From Alphaproteobacteria bacterium (GTDB lineage Bacteria > Pseudomonadota > Alphaproteobacteria > Rhizobiales > Aestuariivirgaceae), in assembly GCA_024642465.1 (NCBI GenBank), contig JAHEBA010000001.1, positions 95,341 through 159,340 on the forward strand: 64,000 nucleotides of DNA, given 5' to 3'. The first letter of the stretch is position 1, and each line of letters begins with the position of its first letter. A program made the translations under genes and the position numbers. Positions 24,684 to 33,100 of the stretch are shown one piece after another. The notes under the pieces are model-generated. The model was given only the letters and a program-made list of their open reading frames with translations. It searched no databases and had not been told where the DNA came from.

Positions 24684-25526
24684 TCACGCCTTCCGGTCTC
24701 GCGACAAAAGCTCGTCGATCTGCGCAAAGCTCGCTGCGTATTGCGCGAACTCGAAGGTACCCTTGTTCATCACTTCGCGCGCCGCCTGCAGGAATCCTCC
24801 CAGCGCGGCGCGTGCAAACGATGAGCCCATGGAGATGCGCCGCACGCCGGCGGCTTCCAGCTGCGCCACCGTGAAGTGCGATGCCGCCGTGCCGATCACC
24901 ACGTTGACGGGCTTGCTGACGGCCTCGCAGACCTGTGCGATCTGGTCGAGCGTCGACAAGCCGGGCGCGTACAGCACGTCCGCTCCCGCGGCTTCGTAGG
25001 CGATCAGCCGAGAGATGGTGTCGTCGAGGTCGGGCCGGCCATGCAGGAAGTTTTCCGCTCTGGCGGTCAGCACGAATGGACGCTTCAGCCCGTCGCGGGC
25101 TTGCACGGCGGCTGAAATGCGCTCGACGGCATGCTGGAAGTCGATGATCGGGGCATCCGGCTTGCCGGAAGTGTCTTCGATGGTGCAGCCGCTCAAGCCA
25201 GTGGCGGCGGCCTGCCGGATCGTCTCGGCCACGGTTTCCGGTTTCAGGCCATAGCCATGCTCGAGATCTGCGGAGACAGGCACTTCCACCGCCTTCACGA
25301 TCGCCTTGCACATGCCCAGTGCCTCTGCCCGGCTGACTTCGCCCGGCCAGTCGCGCTTTCCTATGCAGAACGCAAATCCGGCGCTGGTGGTGGCGATGGC
25401 TTCGAAGCCCATCGCTTCAAGTATCCGGGCAGAGCCTACGTCCCAAGCGTTGGGCAGGATAAGCGCCTTGTCTTCGCGCTCGTGCATCCGCGCGAAAAGC
25501 TCAGCCTTCTGCTTTGCCGTTGGCAT
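24684..25526 (-). CDS. Isocitrate lyase / PEP mutase family enzyme
   Basis: 280 residues of the ICL/PEP-mutase barrel: LILPNAWDVGSARILEAMGF, the metal-site stretch SADLEHGYG, CTIEDTSGKPDAP, and RISMGSSFARAALG. The KKCGH catalytic loop of true isocitrate lyase is absent. It belongs to the broad subgroup often labelled carboxyvinyl-carboxyphosphonate or 2-methylisocitrate lyase-like. It lies 103 bases downstream of the RACo gene on the same strand, so co-transcription is possible. The reaction is unknown. Confidence 0.83.
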   Translation of the reverse strand: MPTAKQKAELFARMHEREDKALILPNAWDVGSARILEAMGFEAIATTSAGFAFCIGKRDWPGEVSRAEALGMCKAIVKAVEVPVSADLEHGYGLKPETVAETIRQAAATGLSGCTIEDTSGKPDAPIIDFQHAVERISAAVQARDGLKRPFVLTARAENFLHGRPDLDDTISRLIAYEAAGADVLYAPGLSTLDQIAQVCEAVSKPVNVVIGTAASHFTVAQLEAAGVRRISMGSSFARAALGGFLQAAREVMNKGTFEFAQYAASFAQIDELLSRDRKA

Positions 25527-25629
25527 GACCTTGGCCTCCCATGCCGTCCGCTACAATCCAGTGCGCTTGTGACTTGGGAGTCTGACAGGTTTCAGCGCAG
25601 GCGCAAGGGGTGGTGGGCTGTGGCCGGGC

Positions 25630-27672
25630 TCAACCTCGCCTGCGGCGGCGCTGGCGGCCTTCCGATCCATCCGCATTGACCGCGAATATCTCCTTGGTCT
25701 GCGGCAGCGTGACTTCCGTAGACAGGTTGGGGAACGAGGCAGTCTTGTGCGGAATGGCCATGGCCTCCACGAAATGCTGCTGGAACATTGGCTCCACCGC
25801 CGTCTCGATCTTCTCGATGCGCCGCACCACCTGTTCGATCTCGTCGCGACCCGCGGTATTGAGCAGCGCGATGCGCGCACCCGTACCCGCGGCGTTGCCG
25901 GCCGAGTGAACGTGCTTCAGGTCGCAGTCCGGAATGAGACCGAGGATCATCGCGTACTTCACGTCGATGTGGCTGCCGAAGGCGCCGGCAAGCCGGATGG
26001 TATCGACAGACTTCAGCTCCAGCTTGTCCATCAGCAGTTGCACGCCGGCATAAAGCGCGGCCTTGGCAAGCTGGATGGCGCGCACATCATTCTGGGTGAT
26101 CGAGATCAGTGGCTCGCCTTCCCGGATGACATAGGTGAAGGTACGTCCGGTTTGCACGACGCGTGGGCTGCGCTCGGCGAACGAGCCGTCGAACATGCCG
26201 TCCTGGTTGATGATGCCGGCCAGGTACATCTCTGCGATCACCTCGATGATGCCGGAACCGCAGATGCCGGTGACGCCAGTCGAGGCAATCTCGTCCTCGA
26301 AGCCCGGCTCGTCCGACCACTTGTCGCAACCGATCACCTTGAAGCGCGGCTCCAGCGTTTCCGGGTTGATGCGGATGCGCTCGATCGCGCCGGGTGCTGC
26401 GCGCTGGCCGCAAGAGATCTGTGCGCCTTCGAAGGCAGGGCCGGTAGGCGAAGAGCAGGCCAGCAGCCGGTCCTTGTTGCCCAGCACGATCTCGGCATTG
26501 GTGCCCACGTCCACCACCAGCATGATCTCGTTGGACAGGTGCGGGGACTCGGACAGCACCACCCCGGCCGTGTCTGCGCCGACATGGCCGGCGATGCACG
26601 GCAGCACGTAGACGTAGGCGCCGTTGTTGAGTTCGAGGTCGAACTCGCGGGCCGGGCGGGTGACAGCAAGGCCCGTCGCCAGCGCGAACGGCGCGCCGCC
26701 AAGCTCTGTCGGATCGATGCCCAGCATCAGGTGATGCATCACCGGATTGCCGACGAGCACCACTTCGAGGATCTCGTTGATCTCGACCTGAGCCTCTTTC
26801 GCCACCTCGCGGGCAAGCTGGTTCAGCGCCTCGCGCACGGCAGCGGTCATTTCCTTGTCGCCACCGGGGTTCATCATCACGTAGGAGACCCGGCTCATCA
26901 GGTCTTCGCCAAAGCGGATTTGCGGGTTCATCAGCCCGGCAGACGCCTTGATCTCGCCGGTGGCGAGGTCGCACAGGTGCGCCGCGATGGTGGTGGAGCC
27001 GACGTCCACCGCCATGCCGAACGCTCGGTCGTGGAAGCCTGGCCACAGCGCCACGATACGCGGCACCTTGCCGGCCATGCGATGGTGGATGGCGACAGTG
27101 ATGCGCCATTCGCCCTTGCGCAATGCAACCTGCAGTGCACGCATGATGTCGAGGTCGCAGGTGACCTGCTCGATGCCCCACTGGCTTCTCAGCGCGTCAT
27201 ATACCCTTTCGAGGTCGGATGACGGCTGGTGCATGTCCGGCTCTTCCACCACGATGTAGTAGAGCCGGGTGACGGGATCGAGCTTGATGTCGCGCACCTC
27301 GGCGCGCTTGCGCACCACCTGCTTGTGCACCTGGCTTTCCGGCGGCACGTCGATGACGCAGTCGCCCTGGATCAGCGTCTGGCAGGACAGTCTGCGCCCG
27401 GCCTTCAGCCCGCGCTTTTCATCGTAACGGACCTCGACCTGGGTCACCGGGCCCAGGTGCTCGGCCTTCGAGGTGATGCCGTGCTTGGCGAAGTCGCCGA
27501 TGGATGGAACCACCTGGCAGCGGCCACAAATGGCGCGCCCGCCGCAGACGCTGTCGATGTCCACACCCAGCGCGCGCGCTGCCTGCAGCACAGGTGTGCC
27601 GAGCGGAAACCGCCCGCGTTTGCCCGATGGCGTGAAAACGATGAGGGCGTCGTCGCGGTGGTTGTCTGCCAT
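25630..27672 (-). CDS. RACo/RamA-like reductive activator of corrinoid proteins (ASKHA + [2Fe-2S])
   Basis: 680 residues from MADNHRDDAL, chosen for an AGGA site and to avoid the unrelated GC-rich N-terminal extension. The N-terminal plant-type [2Fe-2S] domain has C43, C49, C52 and C97 (VCGGRAICGRC, RRLSCQ). The rest is the DUF4445 ASKHA ATPase domain (FGMAVDVGSTTIAAHL, LVVDVGTNAEIVLGN, TGICGSGIIEVIAEM, RLAGAFGSHID). RACo-type enzymes use ATP to return inactive Co(II) corrinoid to Co(I). The last residues, EGRQRRRRRG, form a basic tag shared with the next enzyme upstream and with the BHMT-like protein. Downstream in the metF unit. Confidence 0.92.
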   Translation of the reverse strand: MADNHRDDALIVFTPSGKRGRFPLGTPVLQAARALGVDIDSVCGGRAICGRCQVVPSIGDFAKHGITSKAEHLGPVTQVEVRYDEKRGLKAGRRLSCQTLIQGDCVIDVPPESQVHKQVVRKRAEVRDIKLDPVTRLYYIVVEEPDMHQPSSDLERVYDALRSQWGIEQVTCDLDIMRALQVALRKGEWRITVAIHHRMAGKVPRIVALWPGFHDRAFGMAVDVGSTTIAAHLCDLATGEIKASAGLMNPQIRFGEDLMSRVSYVMMNPGGDKEMTAAVREALNQLAREVAKEAQVEINEILEVVLVGNPVMHHLMLGIDPTELGGAPFALATGLAVTRPAREFDLELNNGAYVYVLPCIAGHVGADTAGVVLSESPHLSNEIMLVVDVGTNAEIVLGNKDRLLACSSPTGPAFEGAQISCGQRAAPGAIERIRINPETLEPRFKVIGCDKWSDEPGFEDEIASTGVTGICGSGIIEVIAEMYLAGIINQDGMFDGSFAERSPRVVQTGRTFTYVIREGEPLISITQNDVRAIQLAKAALYAGVQLLMDKLELKSVDTIRLAGAFGSHIDVKYAMILGLIPDCDLKHVHSAGNAAGTGARIALLNTAGRDEIEQVVRRIEKIETAVEPMFQQHFVEAMAIPHKTASFPNLSTEVTLPQTKEIFAVNADGSEGRQRRRRRG

Positions 27673-27697
27673 AATAGGTCCTGTCTGCCTGTTCGGA

Positions 27698-28777
27698 TTA
27701 TCCGCGGCGGCGGCGGCGTCCTTCCCGGTCGCCACGTGCGCCGCGCTCGCCTTCGCCACCGGCCGGCTTGTTGAAGCGGATCCAGTTAGCGCCCGACGGG
27801 TCATTGTTCAACAGGAAGTCTGCGGCCTTGATGGCTTCGATTTCCTTAGACGGGGTGCCGGTCATGTGGCCGACGCCCAGCAGCGGGGCCAGAACGGCGG
27901 GGTCGATGTCGTCAGGAATGATGATGCCCATTTCTGCCAGCTTGGCGATATGCTCGTCGTACTTCTTGCGCGTGGTGGCAAGCTGCACCGGGTTCATGAT
28001 GGCACTCGTCATGCCGGCAGCTGCCGCCATCGGCAGGAAGGCGTTGTTGATGCCGTGCCGGTTGGGCAGGCCGAACGAGATGTTGGACGCCCCGCACGTG
28101 GTGTTGACGCCCAGTTCCTCGCGCAGCCGGCGAACCAGCGAAAACACCTGCAGGCCTGCGGTGCCCATGGCGCCGATCGGCATCACCAGCGGATCCACCA
28201 CGATGTCGTGCGGCTTGATGCCATGGTCGGCAGCGCGCTCGACGATCTTCTTTGCCACGGCAAAGCGCACGTCCGGGTCTTCGGAGATGCCGGTGTCGTC
28301 GTTGGAAATGGCAACCACCGGCACGTCGTATTTCTTGACCAGTGGCAGCACGAGTTCGAGGCGCTCTTCCTCGCCGGTCACCGAGTTCAGCAGCGGGCGG
28401 CCCTTGGCAGCCTGGAGGCCGTTCTCCAGTGCGCCCGGCACCGAGCTGTCGATGCACAGCGGCACATCCACCAGCGCCTGTACGCGTTCCACCAGTTCCT
28501 TCATCAGCGGCGGCTCGACGAAGTTGTTGTCGGCATAGCGGGGGTCTTCCGCCATCTTGTTGGAGAACACGGCGCCGGAGTTGATGTCGAGCACGGTTGC
28601 GCCGCACGCCACCTGCTCAAGTGCGTCCTTTTCGACCGTGGAGAAGTCGCCCATTTCCAGTTCGGCTGCCAGCTTCTTGCGGCCGGTGGGGTTGATGCGT
28701 TCGCCAATCACGCAAAACGGCTGGTCGAAGCCGATCACGACTTCCTTTGTGGCTGAGGCAACGACGGTTCTGGTCAT
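27698..28777 (-). CDS. Methyltetrahydrofolate:corrinoid methyltransferase (pterin-binding; methionine synthase part B) with Arg tag
   Basis: 359 residues with a pterin-binding TIM barrel: CVIGERINPTGRKKL, VLDINSGAV, LCIDSSVPGALENGL, LLNSVTGEEER, AISNDDTGI and GASNISFGLPNR. These match the AcsE/MtgA and MetH pterin domains. It exchanges methyl between H4folate and the corrinoid protein. After the barrel (ANWIRFNKP) the C-terminus becomes GGEGERGARGDREGRRRRRG, which is not part of the fold. Five consecutive Arg are encoded by CGC repeats here but by other codons in the partner proteins. It lies 25 bases upstream of the RACo gene. Confidence 0.92.
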   Translation of the reverse strand: MTRTVVASATKEVVIGFDQPFCVIGERINPTGRKKLAAELEMGDFSTVEKDALEQVACGATVLDINSGAVFSNKMAEDPRYADNNFVEPPLMKELVERVQALVDVPLCIDSSVPGALENGLQAAKGRPLLNSVTGEEERLELVLPLVKKYDVPVVAISNDDTGISEDPDVRFAVAKKIVERAADHGIKPHDIVVDPLVMPIGAMGTAGLQVFSLVRRLREELGVNTTCGASNISFGLPNRHGINNAFLPMAAAAGMTSAIMNPVQLATTRKKYDEHIAKLAEMGIIIPDDIDPAVLAPLLGVGHMTGTPSKEIEAIKAADFLLNNDPSGANWIRFNKPAGGEGERGARGDREGRRRRRG

Positions 28778-28844
28778 TTGGCTTTGCGTCCTTTCGCGGC
28801 GCGAGCAGAAATGGTTTGAAAGGGTGGTCGGGTAGCGATGGGCG

Positions 28845-29141
28845 TCAGACCCGGCCCCCGTTGCTGATCAGTTGCTTGAGGCGGTCCTTGTCGAATTCGG
28901 CCTCCAGCCTCTGCGCCGCAGCGGCGGCTTCGGCCTCAAGGTCGTCGCCGCATTCAACCGGTTCGGCCCGGCGCCATTCGGCAAGATAGTCGTCGGTGTC
29001 TGCAGCGCCCGAGCGCATGGCCGCCATGTCGATGGCTTCCTGAAACCGGTCGGACAGCATCTTCTTCTCGGCCTTGCGGCCCGCCTTGACGGTCACCTGT
29101 GAAGGGATGTCGCGCCAGTATGTAATGACGAGTTGGGCCAT
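28845..29141 (-). CDS. Small 'virulence factor' family (PF13769-like) protein
   Basis: 98 residues. MAQLVITYWRDIPSQVTVKAG with RFQEAIDMAAMRSG and YLAEWRRAE matches the short family named Virulence_fact, best known as a conserved neighbour of metF and pterin-binding corrinoid genes in rhizobia. The C-terminal half is a Glu/Ala helix (LEAEAAAAAQRLEAEFDKDRL). No catalytic motif is visible. Its fixed place between metF and the methyl-H4folate methyltransferase suggests an adaptor or stability role in the split methionine synthase. That is inference. Confidence 0.75.
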   Translation of the reverse strand: MAQLVITYWRDIPSQVTVKAGRKAEKKMLSDRFQEAIDMAAMRSGAADTDDYLAEWRRAEPVECGDDLEAEAAAAAQRLEAEFDKDRLKQLISNGGRV

Positions 29142-29268
29142 GACGGTGTCTTCGTGCTACGGTCGGTCTGAATTTCCTTGGCGCAGGTATAGGCGATATT
29201 GCCAGCAGGCAACTGCCGGTATTGCGACAGCCGGATGCAGAAAACCGACTGCTGCCGGGCAGCCAGCC

Positions 29269-30177
29269 TCAGGTGCTGGCCATGATTGGCGCCGATTGCT
29301 CGATTCCCGCCAGGCGGCAGGTGCGCTCGACGAGATCGGACCGGTTCATCGTGTAGATGTGCACGTGGTCGACCCCTTGAGCCGCCAGCCGCACGATCTG
29401 GTCTGCGGCAAGCTCGCAGGCCTGCTCCTTGTGCTCGGCAGAGTGGGACGGCAGCCGGTCGAACATGTCGAAATACTCATCCGGAATGCGCGCGCTGCAC
29501 TTCTTTGCAAACGACGCCACCTTGTTGAAGTCGTGGATCAGCAGGATGCCGGGAATGATGGGCTGGTAGATGCCGGCGGCGCGCACCCGCTCCATGAAGT
29601 CGAAATAGTCGCGGTTGTCGAAAAAGAACTGGGTAATGGCAGCCTTGGCACCGGCTGTCAGCTTGCGCTTAAGGTTGGCAAGGCAGGCACCCGCCGACGC
29701 CGACGCCGGATGGACTTCCGGATAGGCGGCAACATAAACGTCGAGATCGCCGCGCCGGGCCAGTACACGGGTCAGGTCGATGGCATTTTCATATCCGCCG
29801 GGGGACGGTTCATAGGGACCCGAGACGCCGGGCATGTCGCCTCGCAGCGCCAGGATGCCCTTGACCCCTTGAGCTGCGTATCGCTCGACCACAGCGTCAG
29901 TCTGCTCGCGCGTCTGGCCGGCACAGGTCAGATGGCCCACCACGTCGAGGCCGCCATGGTTGATCAGCTGGCCGATGGTGCCGAAGGTTGCTTCACGTGA
30001 GCTGCCGCCCGCTCCGTAGGTCACCGACACGAACTCCGGATCGTACCGGGCCATTACGTCGGCAAGCTCGCTGATCCCGTCCGCCTGCATGGTCGAGCGG
30101 GCCGGGAACACTTCGAAAGATACTCGTGGTCCACCGCCAAGCTGGAACCGGCCGGAAGGGGCATGGAAGATCGACAT
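29269..30177 (-). CDS. metF: 5,10-methylenetetrahydrofolate reductase
   Basis: 302 residues of the MTHFR barrel: VSFEVFPAR at the N-terminus, VSVTYGAGGSSREAT, HLTCAGQTREQTD, LALRGDMPG and TQFFFDNRDYF (FAD and folate contacts). I choose the second ATG (MSIFHAPS), with GGAGAA before it. The ORF-track ATG abuts the operator palindrome and lacks a ribosome site. MetF makes methyl-H4folate for methionine. With corrinoid demethylases present, flux could run backwards to methylene-H4folate. It heads the unit metF, small protein, methyltransferase, RACo. Confidence 0.92.
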   Translation of the reverse strand: MSIFHAPSGRFQLGGGPRVSFEVFPARSTMQADGISELADVMARYDPEFVSVTYGAGGSSREATFGTIGQLINHGGLDVVGHLTCAGQTREQTDAVVERYAAQGVKGILALRGDMPGVSGPYEPSPGGYENAIDLTRVLARRGDLDVYVAAYPEVHPASASAGACLANLKRKLTAGAKAAITQFFFDNRDYFDFMERVRAAGIYQPIIPGILLIHDFNKVASFAKKCSARIPDEYFDMFDRLPSHSAEHKEQACELAADQIVRLAAQGVDHVHIYTMNRSDLVERTCRLAGIEQSAPIMAST

Positions 30178-30192
30178 GAGCGCATTCTCCAT

Positions 30193-30208
30193 ATAAAGAT
30201 ATCTTTAT
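30193..30208. promoter_or_regulatory. Perfect 16-bp palindrome upstream of metF (SahR-like box)
   Basis: ATAAAGATATCTTTAT is a perfect dyad 15 bases before the chosen metF start. It matches the imperfect repeat ahead of the BHMT-like gene in arm sequence and overall length. Position near the start suggests repression by a methionine-cycle regulator of the SahR type. The naming rests on memory of that motif. Confidence 0.65.
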
Positions 30209-30265
30209 GTATTTCTTTTAAACGCTCGTGTCAATTGTTATGGTCCCCCGCAGTGCGGAAGGGGC

Positions 30266-30820
30266 TTAGCATTGCGGCATTGGCGAAGTGGCGGAAATCC
30301 GGGCTTGCGGCGGGCAATACAGGGTGCGGCCCCAGACTTGCCCGACCAGGTCCTTGCCGAAGCTGTGGTGTGGCTCTTCCTCGAGCAGCATGAAACCGCG
30401 TGCTTCGTAGATGCGCCGGGCGACCACCAGCACGTCGTTGGTCCACAGGATGATGCGCGAGTATCCGGCATCGCGGGCAAACGCCAGGCACTCGTCGACC
30501 AGCCGTCCACCGAGGCCACGGCCGCGAACGGCATTGTCGACGAACAGCATCCGCAACTTGGCCGTTTCATCGTCCGAGCGGACCACGAATACCGAGCCGA
30601 CCACCTCGCCATTGCTGACCGCAATCCAGCCGCGCTCGAGGCCTGGCTGGAAATTCTCGATGAATTCTGCCGCGATGCGGCTGGCCATCATCTCGAAGGT
30701 CCAGTCCCAGCCATACTCCCGGGCATAGAGGATCGTCTGCTTGTGCACGGCCATGCTCATGTCGCCGGGCAATGGCTCTCGCAATTCGATAGGGTACCGG
30801 GCGTCGTCTGAGCGTGTCAT
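30266..30820 (-). CDS. GNAT family N-acetyltransferase
   Basis: 184 residues with the acetyl-CoA-binding GNAT core: VVGSVFVVRSDDETAKLRMLFVD, then VRGRGLGGRLVDECLAFAR (motif A pyrophosphate loop) and YEARGFMLLEEE. The N-terminal helix-rich part (YAREYGWDWTFE) is seen in MarR-associated and standalone amine acetyltransferases. The substrate is unknown. It lies on the same strand between the Usp and metF genes, but its 73-base gap to metF contains the palindromic operator, so it is probably separately transcribed from metF. Confidence 0.88.
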   Translation of the reverse strand: MTRSDDARYPIELREPLPGDMSMAVHKQTILYAREYGWDWTFEMMASRIAAEFIENFQPGLERGWIAVSNGEVVGSVFVVRSDDETAKLRMLFVDNAVRGRGLGGRLVDECLAFARDAGYSRIILWTNDVLVVARRIYEARGFMLLEEEPHHSFGKDLVGQVWGRTLYCPPQARISATSPMPQC

Positions 30821-30889
30821 GACGCAAACAGGGCCAGCACGAGACCGGCCCTGTCAACACTCTTACTCTAATTGGGCGCCAGACGGGCG

Positions 30890-31300
30890 TCAGCGCATCA
30901 CCAGCACCGGGCACTGGGCATGGCGCACCACCCGTGCGGCAGTGGAGCCGAGGAAGTAGTCTGCCAGCCCGGGCTTGTGCGATCCGATCACGATCAGGTC
31001 TGCGCCAAGTTGATCGGCTGCATCGAGAATGCCGCTGCCCGCCGTGCCATGGCGCAGGTCCGGCTTGGACTTGATATTGTTGGCCTTGGCCAGGTCGGAC
31101 AGTTCCTGCTCAACCGCCTTGTGGGTCTTTGCCAGCAGCTCCGGCGAAATTTCCACCGCGGCATAGGCTGGAATGTCATGCACGACATGGGTGATGTGGA
31201 TCTCGGCGTCCTTGCCGCCCACCTGCCTGGCGACGTTGATCATCTGGCCGGCCAGCGCACCGTGCGACAGATCCACCGGAACGAGGATTTTCTTGAACAT
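30890..31300 (-). CDS. Universal stress protein (UspA family)
   Basis: 136 residues. KKILVPVDLSHGA begins the Usp Rossmann-like fold, and VIGSHKPGLADYFLGSTAARVVRHAQCPVLVMR contains the G-2x-G-9x-G(S/T) ATP-binding signature typical of ATP-binding Usp proteins. Soluble, single domain. Function in stress survival is family-based. There is no clear operon partner, since GNAT lies 69 bases downstream. Confidence 0.92.
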   Translation of the reverse strand: MFKKILVPVDLSHGALAGQMINVARQVGGKDAEIHITHVVHDIPAYAAVEISPELLAKTHKAVEQELSDLAKANNIKSKPDLRHGTAGSGILDAADQLGADLIVIGSHKPGLADYFLGSTAARVVRHAQCPVLVMR

Positions 31301-31528
31301 TTCGACAGCCCTCCTGATTTCAGCGGCCGATGCGGCCCGCCTGGATAATGATTAAGCCTCACATGAGCGCCGCGAGACGGCATTGATCCGTATCAACATG
31401 GTGGCCGGGCGGCCGCTTGCGGCGCGCACTGGTCGCAATTGCTCCATGACAGGACGTATCGCCGGAAGAAGCCTTTGCCGAGCAGGCCTATCTAGGAGTG
31501 AGTTTTCTTCAACAGATGGACAAAACCC

Positions 31529-33100
31529 ATGTCTGCCGAGCCCGAACTGTCTGCTGAACCCTCTGCCGAACGCCGTGGCCGCCGTAGCGGCGGTGGCGCG
31601 GAAAGCCGCCGTGCGGCCCGCCGTGGCGGCGGGGTCAAGGCGTTCCGTTACATCAAGCGCGAGATCCCGCTCTATGAAGTACTGGGTGAGGAAGGCCTCA
31701 CCCTCATCGAGAACAACTGCGAAAAGGTTCTGCAGGAAATCGGCATCGATTTCCGTGATGACGCCGAAGCGCTTCAGATGTGGAAGGACGCCGGCGCCGA
31801 CGTGAAGGGCGAGCGCGTGCGCTTTCCCAAGGGGCTGGTGCGCGGCCTGATCAAGACGGCACCGTCACAGTTCACCCAATATGCCCGCAACCCCGAGCGC
31901 AATGTAGTGATCGGCGGCGACCATACGGTTTTCGCGCCGGTCTATGGTCCGCCCTTCGTGCGCGACCTCAACGGCGGGCGCCGCTATGCCACCATCGAGG
32001 ACTTCCGCAATTTCGTGAAGCTGGCCTACATGGCGCCTGCCATGCACCATTCCGGCGGTACGGTTTGCGAACCGGTCGACATTCCCGTCGCCAAGCGCCA
32101 CCTCGACATGGTCTACAGCCACATCCGCTACTCGGACAAGCCGTTCATGGGCTCGGTCACCGCGCCGGAGCGCGCCGAGGACAGTGTGGCGATGGCCAAG
32201 ATGGTGTTCGGCGACGACTTCGTCGACAACAACTGCGTACTCATCAACCTGATCAATGCAAACTCGCCGATGGTGTTCGACGACACCATGGTGGGTGCGC
32301 TCAAGGTCTATGCCCGCGCCGGTCAGGCCACCGTCATCTCGCCGTTCATTCTGGCTGGCGCCATGTCGCCGGTGACGGTGATCGGCACGCTGACCCAGAT
32401 CCTCGCCGAAGCGTCCGTCGGCATGGCTTTCGCCCAACTCTGCCGCCCCGGCGCGCCGGTGGTGTTCGGTACGTTTGCCTCGTCCATGTCGATGCAGTCT
32501 GGCGCGCCTACGTTCGGCACGCCCGAACCCGCTCACGTGCTGTTCGGCGCAGCCCAGTTGGCCCGCCGTCTCGGCGTACCGTTCCGTTCCGGCGGTTCCT
32601 TGTGCGCCTCCAAGGTGCCTGATGCCCAGGCTGCGCACGAAAGCTCCAATACGCTGTTCCCCGGCGTGCTGGCCGGCGTGAACTTCATGCTGCACGCCGC
32701 CGGCTGGCTGGAAGGCGGTCTGGTATCCAGCTACGAGAAGTTCATCATCGACTGCGACCAGCTTTCCATGATGCAGCGCTTCACCAGCGGCGTTGACCTG
32801 TCCGAGAACGGCCAGGCCCTCGACGCCATCGAGGAGGTGGGACCGGGCAATCACTATCTCGGCTGCGCCCACACCCAGCGCAATTTCGAGGATGCCTTCT
32901 GGCGCTCGTCGGTCGCCGACAACAACTCCTTCGAACAATGGTTGGCCGAAGGTTCGCTCGATGCCGCTCAGCGGGCAAACGCAACCTGGCAGCGCCAGCT
33001 TGCCGAATACGTTGCTCCGGACCTCGACCAAGGCATCGACGAACAGTTGCAGGCATTCATGTCGACCCGCAAGCTTTCGCTCCCCGACAGCGTGTCCTGA
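31529..33100 (+). CDS. MttB-family methyltransferase 3 (pyrrolysine-free) with Arg/Gly N-terminal tag
   Basis: 523 residues. The first ~35 are an Arg/Gly/Ala low-complexity extension (SAERRGRRSGGGAESRRAA, RRGGGVKAF), then the MttB barrel (EEGLTLIENNCEKVLQEIG, YARNPERNVVIGGDHTVFA, PFILAGAMSPVTVIGTL, RPGAPVVFGTF, EVGPGNHYLGCAHTQRNF). No in-frame amber is present. The sequence is closest to mttB2. It stands alone with its own promoter region. A Tat-exported solute-binding protein gene follows on the same strand after ~290 bases. The substrate is presumably a quaternary amine. Confidence 0.88.
   Translation: MSAEPELSAEPSAERRGRRSGGGAESRRAARRGGGVKAFRYIKREIPLYEVLGEEGLTLIENNCEKVLQEIGIDFRDDAEALQMWKDAGADVKGERVRFPKGLVRGLIKTAPSQFTQYARNPERNVVIGGDHTVFAPVYGPPFVRDLNGGRRYATIEDFRNFVKLAYMAPAMHHSGGTVCEPVDIPVAKRHLDMVYSHIRYSDKPFMGSVTAPERAEDSVAMAKMVFGDDFVDNNCVLINLINANSPMVFDDTMVGALKVYARAGQATVISPFILAGAMSPVTVIGTLTQILAEASVGMAFAQLCRPGAPVVFGTFASSMSMQSGAPTFGTPEPAHVLFGAAQLARRLGVPFRSGGSLCASKVPDAQAAHESSNTLFPGVLAGVNFMLHAAGWLEGGLVSSYEKFIIDCDQLSMMQRFTSGVDLSENGQALDAIEEVGPGNHYLGCAHTQRNFEDAFWRSSVADNNSFEQWLAEGSLDAAQRANATWQRQLAEYVAPDLDQGIDEQLQAFMSTRKLSLPDSVS

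Noticed and set aside
25747-27222. 491-residue plus-strand ORF opposite the RACo-like gene
   Set aside because: Composition is typical of an antisense shadow (His/Asp/Arg-rich, no domain motif) and it lies entirely within a well-supported minus-strand gene.
27473-28756. 427-residue plus-strand ORF across the RACo/pterin-enzyme junction
   Set aside because: It spans two real genes and their spacer on the other strand, with no start context or motifs.
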